A stretch of DNA of 39,309 bases from Candidatus Eisenbacteria bacterium RBG_16_71_46 (GCA_001780165.1 MFFQ01000086.1:12039-51347), one strand, 5' to 3'. Shown: positions 8,972 to 17,001, numbered from the stretch's first letter. The notes: a model not told the origin generated them from the sequence alone. Program-made: numbers and translations.

Positions 8972-10333
8972 TCAGTGCTGGTGACCGGACGTGGGCTGCG
9001 CGCCCATGCCGGCGATCGCCGCCTTGAGGCGGCTCTCGGAGTCGATCAGGAACGAGGCGCTCGAGACCACGGTCTCGCCCTCGGCGAGGCCCCGGCGGAT
9101 CTCGACCCAGTCGCCGGTCTGGAGCCCCACCCACACCATGCGCGGCTCGAAGTGCCCGTCAGGATGCGCGATGAAGACGTAGTGATGCTCACCGGTATAG
9201 ACCACCGCCTCGCTCGGGACCGCGAGCACCGGGGCGCGGCCGCCGCGCATCGCGGCGCGCCCGAACATGCCGGGCTTGAGCTGGCCGCGCGGGTTGGCGA
9301 GCACGATGCGCGCCTTGATCGTGCGGGTGTCGGTCGAGACCGTCGGGTACACGAACTCGACCCGCCCCTCGAACTGGCTGCCGGGCAGGGCCTCGGCGGT
9401 GAAGACCACCGGGTCCCCGACCCTGACCCGCGTCAGGTCCATCTCGTACACGTCCGCGAGCAGCCACACCCGCGACAAGTCGGCGAGCGTCAGCAGCGGC
9501 GTGTCCGGGCCGACGTACTGGCCCTCGACCACGCCGCGCTCGAGGACCGTGCCGCTGAACGGCGCCCGCAGCACCAGTCGCGCGCTCGCGCTGCGTTCGC
9601 GTTCGAGGCGGGCGATCTCCTCCGCGGGCACGCCGAGCAGTACCAGGCGCTCGCGCCCGGCCTGGACCGCGCCCGGCCCCCGGTGCACGACGCTGTCCCC
9701 CGCGGCCTCCAGCTCGATCAGGAACTCGTACTCGCTCTGGTAGAGCTCGGGGCTGTAGATCGCGAGCAGCGGCTCGCCCGCGGCCACCGTCTCACCGGTG
9801 CGGCTGACGTGGAGCTTCTGGACCCAGCCCGTGGCGCGGAGCTGCACCCTTCTCAGCCGCGACTCGTCGGGTGCCACGAACGCCACCAGGGACAGCCCCT
9901 CGCCCAGCTCCCGCCGGCCGACCTTTGCGGTGCGCACGCCGATCATCTGGATGCGCTCGGTGCTCAGGTGCACCCCGACCAGCCCCGGCACGTCGCCATC
10001 CGCGGTCGCCGCCGCGTGCGCGTCGTGCGCGATCGGCTCGAGGTCCATGCCGCAGATCGGACACTCGCCCGGCTTATTCGAGGTGTAGGTGGGGTGCATC
10101 GGACAGTGGTAGAGCGCCTGGGTGGCCTTCCCCGTCCCGGCGGACTCGCCGCGGCGGGAGATCACGTAGCCGCCGATGCTGAGCACGGCGAGCACCAGCA
10201 GGCCGGCGAACAGCACCCAGCGCACGACGTTCATGGCGTGCGCCCCCGGCGGCGGCGGCTCGTGCACGGGTGGCGCGGGCGCGGCGGGGCCGGGGCCGGC
10301 GGGATCGGGATCGGCGGGACGGGTCGGGTTCAT
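8972..10333 (-). CDS. cusB: CusB-type periplasmic adaptor with HMBD module
   Basis: This 453-residue membrane fusion protein links CusA to CusC. The start ATG at 10333 follows AAGGAG, which overlaps the end of cusC; only 3 bp separate the genes. Residues 1-33 are Pro-rich and probably cytosolic. A single membrane anchor follows (VVRWVLFAGLLVLAVLSIGG, about 36-58), then a heavy-metal-binding module at about 75-100 (YHCPMHPTY and CPICGMDLEP). Next come the barrel-sandwich, helical hairpin and beta-barrel parts of the adaptor (SLVAFVAPDESRLRRVQLRA, LVLRAPFSGTVLERGVVEG, GQLKPGMFGRAAM). The C-terminus ends GHQH. In characterised CusB, methionines near the N-terminus collect metal from CusF; the module here probably does that job. 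It shares the CPMHP...CGM pattern with copA, so both may draw on one metal donor. Confidence 0.95.
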   Translation of the reverse strand: MNPTRPADPDPAGPGPAAPAPPVHEPPPPGAHAMNVVRWVLFAGLLVLAVLSIGGYVISRRGESAGTGKATQALYHCPMHPTYTSNKPGECPICGMDLEPIAHDAHAAATADGDVPGLVGVHLSTERIQMIGVRTAKVGRRELGEGLSLVAFVAPDESRLRRVQLRATGWVQKLHVSRTGETVAAGEPLLAIYSPELYQSEYEFLIELEAAGDSVVHRGPGAVQAGRERLVLLGVPAEEIARLERERSASARLVLRAPFSGTVLERGVVEGQYVGPDTPLLTLADLSRVWLLADVYEMDLTRVRVGDPVVFTAEALPGSQFEGRVEFVYPTVSTDTRTIKARIVLANPRGQLKPGMFGRAAMRGGRAPVLAVPSEAVVYTGEHHYVFIAHPDGHFEPRMVWVGLQTGDWVEIRRGLAEGETVVSSASFLIDSESRLKAAIAGMGAQPTSGHQH

Positions 10334-10336
10334 GGG

Positions 10337-11644
10337 TCACTCCTTCAGGGCCGGGGGCAGCTGGATTCCCAGCAGGTCCCCTCGTCCAGTCAGCGACAGG
10401 AATCGGGCCTCGGCCCCTGCCAGCGCCTGCTCGGCGCGGGTGAGGACGAGTTCCTCGTTGTACAGGGCGTGCGCGGCCTCGAGGGCGCGCCACAGATCGG
10501 TGGTGCCCACGGTGTAGGCGCTCCACGACGCGTCCAGCGCACGACGCTGGGTCACGACCACGGTATCCGCCATGAGGTGGACGGTGCGCTGGGCGGCGAT
10601 CGCCTCGGCGTGCACCGCGGCCACGCCGGCCTCGAGATCGAGCGCCGCGGCGTGGCGCTCCGCGGCGCCGGCGTCGGCCATCGCGTCCATCTCCGCGCCC
10701 TCCGCGAACTCGCGCTGCGCGGCGAAGACCGGCAGCATCACCGCCAACGTCGCGCTCCACATGTCGTCCTGCGTGCGGCCGCCCTGCAGCGTCTGGCGGA
10801 AGCCGTAGGAGCCCCGGATCTCGAGGTCGGGCCACGCCATGCGCCGTGCGGCGCGGGCGGCGAATCGGTCGCGGGCAACGCGCGCGTCCAGTTCGCGCAG
10901 CCGCGGATGGGCGTCGTCCACCGCCGCCCGCCACGCCGCGGGGTCCGCGGGGATGACCATCGCCGGCGGCGGCTCGAGTGGCGTGCCCGCGTCCCCCGGC
11001 GCTCGACCGCGGAGCGCGTCGAGGCGCGCGCGCGCCGCGCGCTCCTCGGCGCGGAACGCCGCGAGATCGGCGAGCGTGCGCGCCCGCTCGGCTTCGGCGC
11101 GCAGCACGTCGTCGAGGCGGCCGGCCCCCGATTCGTAGCGCGCCCGCGAGGACCGCACCAGGCGATCCATCACCCCGCGCTGGTCCTCCGCCCGGCCGGC
11201 GCGCGCCGCGGCGTAGTACGCGTCCGCGTAGGCCTGCCACGCCATGCCGAGGAACTCGTAATGCGCCATCTCCGCGGCGGCGCCCTCGGCCGTCACCCCC
11301 GCGCGCGCCGAGCGCCGGGCGATGCCGGTGCGACCCGAGAGCGGGACGCGCTGGGCCAGGCCCAGCATCTTCATCGTCATCGGCTCCTCGTCGAAGCGGC
11401 CGCTGATCGGCACGCTCACCGCCCCGAGATCGAACATCGGAGAGGGCCACGCGCCGGCCTGCGGCACCCGCGCGCGCGCCGCCGCGACCATGTCGCGGCG
11501 GGCGGCGAGCGTGGGATTGCCCGCGGCGACCTCCCGCAGCACCTGCTCGAGGTCGAGTGCGCGCGCCGGGCGCGCCGCGGGCGGCGCGGCCAGCAGCGCC
11601 AGCGCGAGGGCGAGCGCGGCGAGCGCCGTGCGGGATCGGGTCAT
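10337..11644 (-). CDS. cusC: CusC-type outer membrane efflux protein (TolC family)
   Basis: This 435-residue outer-membrane channel is the first gene of the cusCBA operon. The start ATG at 11644 has AGAGGAG nine bases upstream. A Sec signal peptide (ALAALALALALLAA, ending near ARA) precedes LDLEQVLREVAAGNPTL, the usual start of a TolC-family repeat. Long Ala/Arg/Glu helices follow in two homologous halves, with the second half starting near AHPRLRELDARVARD. There is no lipobox cysteine, so unlike E. coli CusC it does not look lipidated. Methionines (MTMKMLGLAQRVPLSG) appear in the region that forms the barrel loop. It should carry metal from CusAB across the outer membrane. Confidence 0.93.
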   Translation of the reverse strand: MTRSRTALAALALALALLAAPPAARPARALDLEQVLREVAAGNPTLAARRDMVAAARARVPQAGAWPSPMFDLGAVSVPISGRFDEEPMTMKMLGLAQRVPLSGRTGIARRSARAGVTAEGAAAEMAHYEFLGMAWQAYADAYYAAARAGRAEDQRGVMDRLVRSSRARYESGAGRLDDVLRAEAERARTLADLAAFRAEERAARARLDALRGRAPGDAGTPLEPPPAMVIPADPAAWRAAVDDAHPRLRELDARVARDRFAARAARRMAWPDLEIRGSYGFRQTLQGGRTQDDMWSATLAVMLPVFAAQREFAEGAEMDAMADAGAAERHAAALDLEAGVAAVHAEAIAAQRTVHLMADTVVVTQRRALDASWSAYTVGTTDLWRALEAAHALYNEELVLTRAEQALAGAEARFLSLTGRGDLLGIQLPPALKE

Positions 11645-11904
11645 CGGGTTCCACTCCTCTCGTCGTCTCGCCCCGCGCCCGGTGGGCGCGCGGCGCCTGG
11701 CTCCGGCCCCGCGCCATGCGGGACCCGCCCGGACGGCGTTCGCCGGGCGTCACGACCCGGGGCGATGGCCCCGGAGTGTCACGGGATCGAAGGGGCGGAC
11801 TGCGACGGGTGCGGCACGCCCGGAGAAACCGGGCGCGGCGCGGACGGGATCGTCAGCGCCGGCGACGCGCGCGAACGCGCGGCGGCACGGCGGAGCGCAG
11901 TCCG
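11645..11904. other. Upstream region of cusCBA, no clear promoter
   Basis: This 260-bp gap between cusC and the large palindrome should hold the promoter and operator of cusCBA on the minus strand. It is very GC-rich, with several short palindromic runs (for example gggcgcgcggcgcc), and I see no convincing -10/-35 pair and no recognisable CopR-, CueR- or CsoR-type box. No plus-strand gene is supported either. Confidence 0.4.
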
Positions 11905-12031
11905 CTAGGATCTGCCCAGGGCGCCCGGGCGCAAGGCGCGAGCGAGCGACGAGCGAGTCGTATCCGCAGGATACGTCGCAGCGAGGAGCGACCGAGCAAC
12001 GAAGCGCCCGGACGTCCTGGGCGGATCCTAG
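11905..12031. repeat. 127-bp imperfect palindrome (REP-like or structured element)
   Basis: The outer arms are ctaggatctgcccagg (11905-11920) and cctgggcggatcctag (12016-12031): 16 of 16 positions pair with one T-G wobble. Pairing continues inward through gcgcccgggcgc against gcgcccggacgt. Between the outer arms and the tip are agcgagcgacgagcgag-type direct repeats. The tip is a separate hairpin, cgtatcc-gca-ggatacg (11959-11975). The whole could fold into one long hairpin. Its right end overlaps the TAG stop codon of the small Cys/His protein gene (12028-12030). Such agcgagcg-rich palindromes look like interspersed extragenic palindromic repeats; a terminator or transcript stabiliser is possible. 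No second copy is seen in this window. Confidence 0.7.
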
Positions 12032-12489
12032 GCGAGAGGAGGGGCGCGGCCGGAGTGAAGGGACGGCGCGCGAGTACCAGGTGGTCGCACCTGGTCTTCG
12101 GCCGGAGCGACATTCCAGCACCCGGCCGGAACCGGCGCGGGCGCGACCGCGACCGCCACCGGGAAGAGATCCACGGAAGGCGCCGCGCCCGGGTCGGGAG
12201 GCAGTTGGGGCGCACTCACCGGCGCGTACGCGAGGCAGCAGGGCAGCGGCGCGGGCGTGCCGGGGTCCTGGTCGCTCTTCGCCGGTGCCGAGGCGTGCCC
12301 GCAATGCGACATCTGCGGGGCGGGGGTGCTCGCCGCCGCCGGCGCGGCCATGCAGTGCATGGGCACTCCGGCACCGAGCGGACCCGCCAGCGCCGAGATC
12401 AGGCAGAAGTTGGTGCCCGCGAAGAACAGCCCGAGGGCCGCCATCGTCAGCGCCAAACCCGGCGCGCGCCGAGAACGAATGCTCCGCAT
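12028..12489 (-). CDS. Small secreted or anchored Cys/His/Met-rich protein
   Basis: The protein has 153 residues if it starts at ATG 12489, where a weak AGGA lies upstream; the frame is open much further but the extra part is Arg/Pro-rich and unlike protein. A positive N-terminus (MRSIRSRRAPG) and one hydrophobic segment (LALTMAALGLFFAG, continuing through CLISALAGPLG) make a signal peptide or anchor. Directly after come potential soft-metal ligands: VPMHCMAAP, QMSHCGH and PLPCCLAYAP. The remainder is Pro/Ala-rich. The pattern resembles the small DUF2946-like proteins found with copper genes, but I cannot assign the family firmly. It is read toward cusCBA and its stop codon lies in the 127-bp palindrome. 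Periplasmic copper binding is a plausible guess. Confidence 0.6.
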   Translation of the reverse strand: MRSIRSRRAPGLALTMAALGLFFAGTNFCLISALAGPLGAGVPMHCMAAPAAASTPAPQMSHCGHASAPAKSDQDPGTPAPLPCCLAYAPVSAPQLPPDPGAAPSVDLFPVAVAVAPAPVPAGCWNVAPAEDQVRPPGTRAPSLHSGRAPPLA

Positions 12490-12824
12490 CACGTCCTGGA
12501 GTATCGGCCTCCGGGCACCCCCTGCGTGTCCGCGAACCGCAAAATCGCGCGATGCCGGCCGGGACGGGCGATGCCAAGACGTCAGAACCCTGCCACGACG
12601 GCGGTTGGCGTCGCCGCCCGCCGCGGGGTTCCTCGGAGCGCGCCGGGTACCCGGACCACGGTCCCGAGCGGTCGCGCCCGAGGGGCGACCCTTCACGGCG
12701 GGGAGGCACGGCCCGTCCTTTTTGGTGTTTAATGGCCGCGGATGCTCGGGAGACGCCCGGGCCGCGGGTGCGGGTACGTGAGGTCCGCGAGGGGCGGGCC
12801 GGTTCAATAGGAGGAGTGGATCTC
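12490..12824. other. Divergent intergenic region with short inverted repeats
   Basis: This 335-bp gap separates the divergent Cys/His-rich gene (minus) and the cytochrome gene (plus). An inverted repeat ggtcgc-N9-gcgacc spans 12670-12690. The only AT-rich patch is ctttttggtgtttaatgg (about 12717-12734), about 90 bp before the cytochrome start and a possible plus-strand promoter area. No gene is supported here. Confidence 0.35.
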
Positions 12825-13574
12825 ATGATGTCTGCATCTCGGATGGTGGCGCTGGTGCTGGTGGCGGGCCCGCTGACGCTGCTGGCCTCGTCTTGCAGCA
12901 GGAAGGTGCCTTCGGCGGACATGCTCCGCGGACAGCAGGCCTACCTCGCCTATTGCGCCATGTGTCATGGCGACACGGGAGCGGGCGACGGTCCGCTCGC
13001 GGCCACGCTAGCGACGGAATCCGGAGCGCACCCGGCCCAGCTCGATCTCGCCTCGCGCCTCGACGCGCTGGGTCGCGCGGGGGTGCGCAAGATCATCATC
13101 GAGGGCGGCGGCCACCTCGGGCGGTCGAACCTGATGCCGGCCTGGGGCGAGAAGCTCGATCCCGCGCTGGTGAACCAGATCACCGACTACGTGATGGCCC
13201 TGCCCACCCAGAAGCAGGCGGTTCCGGCGGCCACGATCCAGAAGTACCTCCAGGCCCCACCGGGGACCCCGGAGGAAGGTCGCAGGCTGTTCGTCTACTA
13301 CTGCTCCGGCTGCCACGGTCCCGAAGGCAAGGGCGACGGCTTCAACGCCGACTCGCTGCGGATCCGGCACAACGTCCGCCCGCGCGATCTCACCGACGCC
13401 AGCTACTTCAAGGACAAGACCGACGAGCAGCTCTACGCCACCATCTCGCTCGGCGGCGGGCATACGGGTAAGTCGGTCTACATGCCGGCGTGGACCTACA
13501 CGCTGAGCCCGGAGCAGATCAAGGATCTGGTCAGCTACGTGCGGGCGACCTCGCACACCGAGTCGAAGCCCTGA
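12825..13574 (+). CDS. Di-haem c-type cytochrome, probable lipoprotein
   Basis: The protein has 249 residues. The start ATG at 12825 (or the adjacent ATG at 12828) follows AGGAGGAG. A signal peptide ends in LLASSC, a possible lipobox with Cys24. Two class I cytochrome c domains follow. The first has YCAMCHGDTGAGDG (haem Cys44, Cys47, His48) with a likely Met ligand in SNLMPAWG. The second has YCSGCHGPEGKGDG (Cys160, Cys163, His164) with VYMPAWTY as the Met segment. Both are short CXXCH domains of the cytochrome_C/CccA type. It should sit on the periplasmic side and carry electrons, for example to an oxidase or a copper enzyme. It diverges from the copper genes and may simply be a neighbour. 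Confidence 0.93.
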   Translation: MMSASRMVALVLVAGPLTLLASSCSRKVPSADMLRGQQAYLAYCAMCHGDTGAGDGPLAATLATESGAHPAQLDLASRLDALGRAGVRKIIIEGGGHLGRSNLMPAWGEKLDPALVNQITDYVMALPTQKQAVPAATIQKYLQAPPGTPEEGRRLFVYYCSGCHGPEGKGDGFNADSLRIRHNVRPRDLTDASYFKDKTDEQLYATISLGGGHTGKSVYMPAWTYTLSPEQIKDLVSYVRATSHTESKP

Positions 13575-14293
13575 CCCGAGGCTGAGCGCCGGCGCGGCGG
13601 GCGCGTGATTCCCGCGCCGACCGGGCGCCGAGTGCCCTACCGCCGGAGGGAACGCGTCCCCCCCCGGGGGTTGGTCACCACCGGGGGCGGGGGATGGGAA
13701 CGCGCTCTGAAAATGGTCGGCGCCGGCAGAAAATACGAGGGCGAGGCGCCAGCTTCAGGACCCCCCAGGGCGGTGGGACCCCGTTTGACCGGGAACCCCC
13801 GCCAGGTCATCGATTGGCTACCTCGCCCTACACCTTATGTTCCAAGCATCACGCGCGCCCCCGGAGGGCTGTAGACCTCCGCAGTCCAGGCCGTGCGCGA
13901 CACTGGTGGTGGGGTTTATTGCAACCAGCGTACCGCGGGAACGAAATCGGCGGCCAATCCACTCATCCATTGCCAGACAACAAGTTGCACGAGCATCCCT
14001 GACTCCTCTCGGCACGGCCGCCGGCAGAATTCCCTGCCAGACCGGCCGCAGGTCCTGCAAGCCTGGCAGGCAGGCGGGGGTTCGGACGACCCCTGCCGCG
14101 CCCGAAACGGCGCAGAATCCCCCCAGTAGTTCTCGTCCGGCGCGGGCAGCCGCCCCCGCCGCCTGCCCGCCAACCCGGCGGCAATCGCCCGGACTTGTGA
14201 ATCGGCATTCTCTTTGCTCTCTACCCGCTGCCGAGCGCCGGCTCGCCCCGGACCGTGAAACGAGGGGGGTTCCTGAGCCGCAACGTATCGGGA
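13575..14293. other. Long intergenic region, no supported gene
   Basis: About 720 bp between the cytochrome and the TetR promoter. Open frames of 75-165 codons exist on both strands, but their translations are rich in Arg, Pro, Gly and Cys without domain-like patterns, and none has a ribosome site worth trusting. A GC hairpin just after the cytochrome stop (ggcgcgg ... ccgcgcc, about 13591-13618) lacks a T-run. The run of C and G at 13657-13693 is unusual. The GC content looks lower than in the flanking genes from about 13900 on. It could be decayed sequence or contain a small RNA; I cannot show either. Confidence 0.4.
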
Positions 14294-14314
14294 TATAATC
14301 ACATGGGGCCATGT
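14294..14314 (+). promoter_or_regulatory. Candidate promoter and TetR operator of the ybh-like operon
   Basis: A perfect -10 hexamer TATAAT lies at 14294-14299 in otherwise GC-rich DNA. Directly after it, where transcription would start, is the dyad acatgg-gg-ccatgt (14301-14314), with 6 of 6 bases symmetric. The best -35 (ttcctg, 14270-14275, 18-bp spacer) is weak. A second, looser dyad, ttggtga-N8-tcacaa, lies at about 14366-14385 just before the TetR gene. A palindrome at the transcription start would suit autorepression by the TetR protein encoded about 85 bp downstream. Confidence 0.55.
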
Positions 14315-14396
14315 CACGAGGGTCGGGCGGACGCTTGGCCGAGCTTCAGATCGCGGCCGGACATTTGGTGACTAGCCATTCACAATGGGGTTCAGC

Positions 14397-15074
14397 ATGC
14401 GTGCAGTGCGGGTCGAGACCACGGTGCGCCGGGATCAGATCGCGCGGGCCGCCCTCGCCCTGATCGCCTCGCGTGGCACGCACGCGCTCAGCGTCGCTGC
14501 GGTCGCGCGCCGCGTCGGCCTGGTGCCTTCGGCCATCTATCGCCACTTCCGCAGCAAGGACGAGGTCCTCGACGCGGCGATCGCCCACGTGGGCGACCTG
14601 CTGCTCGGCAACGTCGCGGCCGCGCGCGCCGCGACCGGAGTTCCCATCGAGCGCCTCCACGTGCTGCTGGGGCGGCACCTGAGCATGATCCGCGAGCACG
14701 GCGCGATCCCGCGTCTGATCTTCTCGGACGACGTCTATGGCGGGCACGCCGCGCGCAAGGCGAGCATGCTTCGGGCGCTGCGCGCGTATCTCGACCAGGT
14801 GGCGGAGATCGCCCGCGAGGGCCAGGAGCAGGGCAGTGTCCGCGCCGACCTGGAGCCCGACACCGTCGCCCTGCTCTTCATGGGGCTGGTGCAGCCGGCG
14901 GCGGTGCTCTGGCATCTGAGCGACGGGCGCTTCGACGTCTCCACGCATGCCGAGCGCGGCTGGCGCCTGCTGAGCGAGACCCTCGCCCCGCGCGATGCGG
15001 GCCCCGCGTCGGCCGCGGCCCCGACCGCGGCGGAGATTCCACGGCTTATCCGCATTCCGGAGGATCGGACATGA
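14397..15074 (+). CDS. TetR/AcrR-family transcriptional repressor
   Basis: The protein has 225 residues from ATG 14397 (gggg six bases upstream); ATG 14385 is an in-frame alternative adding four residues. The N-terminal DNA-binding domain is clear: RRDQIARAALALIASRGTHALSV, then the helix-turn-helix VAAVARRVGLVPSAIYRHFRSK. The C-terminal ligand-binding part is helical and ends in a TetR_C-like segment (LEPDTVALLFMGLVQPAAV). The stop overlaps the adaptor gene start (ATGA), so regulator and exporter are one transcript. This matches the E. coli arrangement cecR (ybiH) controlling ybhGFSR. It probably represses its own operon through the palindrome near 14301; the inducer is unknown. Confidence 0.93.
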   Translation: MRAVRVETTVRRDQIARAALALIASRGTHALSVAAVARRVGLVPSAIYRHFRSKDEVLDAAIAHVGDLLLGNVAAARAATGVPIERLHVLLGRHLSMIREHGAIPRLIFSDDVYGGHAARKASMLRALRAYLDQVAEIAREGQEQGSVRADLEPDTVALLFMGLVQPAAVLWHLSDGRFDVSTHAERGWRLLSETLAPRDAGPASAAAPTAAEIPRLIRIPEDRT

Positions 15075-16069
15075 ACCCGAGGATTCGCCTCGTCATCGCC
15101 GGCGTCGTGGTCGTGGCGCTGGCCGCCACCGCGGCGTACTTCATCCTCCGCGGCGGCCCGCGCGGCGACGGCCTCGTCGCCTCCGGCACGGTCGAAGCGA
15201 CCGAGGCCCAGCTCGGCTTCGAGGTGAGCGGCCGCATCGCGGCGGTGGTCGTCCGCGAAGGCGACACCGTCACGCAGGGGCAAGCGCTGGCGCAGCTCGA
15301 CACCACCGAGGCCGCGACGCGGCGGGCGCAGTCACAGGCCCAGGCCCGCGCCGCGCGGGCCAGGCTGCTGGAGCTCGAGCGCGGCTCGCGGCCCGAGGAG
15401 ATCGACCAGGCCCGTGCGGCGGCCCGCGCCGCCGACCAGCGGCGCGCCGAAGCCGAGCGCGACTTCGACCGGGCCAAGCAGCTGATCGAGACCGATGCCA
15501 TCAGCCGGCAGGCGTACGACCAGGCGACGCTCGCCCTCGACCTGGCGCGGGCGGCGCAGGTGCAGGCGGCCAAGCAGCTCGAGCTGGTGGAGCAGGGCCC
15601 GCGCCAGGAGCAGATCGCCGCCCAGCGCGCGCTGCTCCAGCAGGCGGAGGCGGCGGTGCGCACGTTCGACGCCCAGATCTCGCGGATGACCATCCGCGCC
15701 CCGTTCGACGGCGTGGTGACGGCGCGGGCACGCGAGCCCGGCGAGATCGTGTCGCCCGGCTCGGCGGTGATGACCGTGCTCAACCGCAACGACCGCTGGG
15801 TGCGGATCTACGTCCCCGAGACCCGCATCGGCGCCGTGCGGCTGCAGGGCCGGGCCAGCATTTCCACCGACAGCTATCCCGGCAAGAGCTACCCGGGGGA
15901 CGTCGAGTCCATCGCCTCCGAGGCCGAGTTCACCCCCAAGACGGTGCAGACCCGGGAGGAGCGCGTGAAGCTGGTGTACGCGGTCAAGGTGCGCATCACC
16001 GACGATCCCGACAACCAGCTCAAGCCCGGGATGCCGGCCGACGTGCAGCTCGAGGCCGACCCGCGATGA
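15071..16069 (+). CDS. ybhG: HlyD-family periplasmic adaptor (YbhG-like)
   Basis: This 332-residue adaptor starts at ATG 15071 (GGAGG seven bases upstream, ATGA overlap with the TetR gene). It has one N-terminal membrane anchor (LVIAGVVVVALAATAAYFIL), a lipoyl-like half (GTVEATEAQLGFEVSGRI), and a long coiled-coil hairpin rich in Ala, Gln and Arg at about residues 75-195. The second lipoyl half and barrel follow (MTIRAPFDGVVTARAREPGE, EFTPKTVQTREERVKLVYAV). The last motif and the length are those of the YbhG family. It links the ABC-2 permeases encoded downstream to an outer-membrane channel, probably TolC-like and encoded elsewhere. Its stop overlaps the first ATPase start (ATGA). Confidence 0.93.
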   Translation: MNPRIRLVIAGVVVVALAATAAYFILRGGPRGDGLVASGTVEATEAQLGFEVSGRIAAVVVREGDTVTQGQALAQLDTTEAATRRAQSQAQARAARARLLELERGSRPEEIDQARAAARAADQRRAEAERDFDRAKQLIETDAISRQAYDQATLALDLARAAQVQAAKQLELVEQGPRQEQIAAQRALLQQAEAAVRTFDAQISRMTIRAPFDGVVTARAREPGEIVSPGSAVMTVLNRNDRWVRIYVPETRIGAVRLQGRASISTDSYPGKSYPGDVESIASEAEFTPKTVQTREERVKLVYAVKVRITDDPDNQLKPGMPADVQLEADPR

Positions 16070-17001
16070 ACGCGGCCGCCACGATGATGGACGTGCGCGG
16101 GCTCACGCGGCGATTCGGCACGCTCACCGCCGTGGACCACGTCACGTTCACCGTCGCGCGCGGCGAGCTGTTCGGGCTGGTCGGTCCGGACGGCGCGGGC
16201 AAGACCACCACCCTGCGCATGCTCGCGGGGGTGCTGCGACCCGACGAAGGCGACGCGGTGATGGACGGGGTGAGCGTGGTCGAGCGCCCCGAGACCGTGA
16301 AGCACAGCCTCGCCTACATGTCGCAGCGCTTCGGCCTCTACGCCGACCTCACCGTGATGGAGAACCTGCAGTTCTACGCGGACCTCTACCGGGTGCCGCG
16401 CGCCGAGCGCGCCACCCGAATGGAGCGCCTGTTTCGCTTCTCGAACCTCGCGCCGTTCAAGGATCGCCTCGCCGGCAAGCTGTCGGGCGGGATGAGGCAG
16501 AAGCTCGGGCTGTCGTGCGCGCTCATCCATCAACCCGACATCCTGCTGCTCGACGAGCCCACCTTCGGCGTCGATCCGATCTCGCGGCGCGACCTGTGGC
16601 TGATCGTGCACGAGATGGTGGCGCAGGGTGTCACGGTGGTGGTGAGCACGGCCTACATGGACGAAGCCGAGCGCTTCGATCGGCTCGCCCTGCTCCACCA
16701 CGGCCGGGTGCTGGCGATCGACGCGCCGGAATCCCTCCAGCGCGCGGCCGGCGGCGACCTGCTCGCGCTGCGCGCGGAGCCGGTGCGCCGCGCGCGCGAG
16801 GTGGCGCAGGGGCTGCCCGGGGTGCGGCGGGTGGCGGTGTTCGGCGACACGCTTCACCTCACCGTGGACGCCGCCGAACGCGGCCCCGCGATCGAGTCCG
16901 CGCTGCGATCCGCGGGGCTGAGCGTCGAGGGGGCGCGGCCGATCGAACCGTCGATGGAGGACGTGTTCATCGATCGCATCGCCGGGGCGGGGGCGCCATG
17001 A
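16066..17001 (+). CDS. ABC transporter ATPase, first subunit (YbhF N-half-like)
   Basis: This 311-residue ATP-binding subunit begins at ATG 16066 inside the stop of the adaptor gene. It has Walker A GPDGAGKTTT, Q-loop region LAYMSQRFGLY, signature LSGGMRQKLGL and Walker B ILLLDEPTFGVDP. The usual H-loop histidine is missing: the motif reads STAYMDEAERFD where STHYM is normal. It corresponds to the first half of E. coli YbhF, which I recall as a fusion of two ATPase domains; here the halves are separate genes overlapping by ATGA. The C-terminus ends EPSMEDVFIDRI, the usual end of this drug-export subfamily. With the missing His it probably forms the non-hydrolytic site of a heterodimer with the next gene product. 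Confidence 0.93.
   Translation: MNAAATMMDVRGLTRRFGTLTAVDHVTFTVARGELFGLVGPDGAGKTTTLRMLAGVLRPDEGDAVMDGVSVVERPETVKHSLAYMSQRFGLYADLTVMENLQFYADLYRVPRAERATRMERLFRFSNLAPFKDRLAGKLSGGMRQKLGLSCALIHQPDILLLDEPTFGVDPISRRDLWLIVHEMVAQGVTVVVSTAYMDEAERFDRLALLHHGRVLAIDAPESLQRAAGGDLLALRAEPVRRAREVAQGLPGVRRVAVFGDTLHLTVDAAERGPAIESALRSAGLSVEGARPIEPSMEDVFIDRIAGAGAP

Noticed and set aside
8975-11908. 977-codon plus-strand frame opposite cusB and cusC
   Set aside because: It is the mirror of two well-supported genes; the translation is rich in Arg, His, Asp and Gly without domain patterns, as expected from antisense of GC-rich codons.
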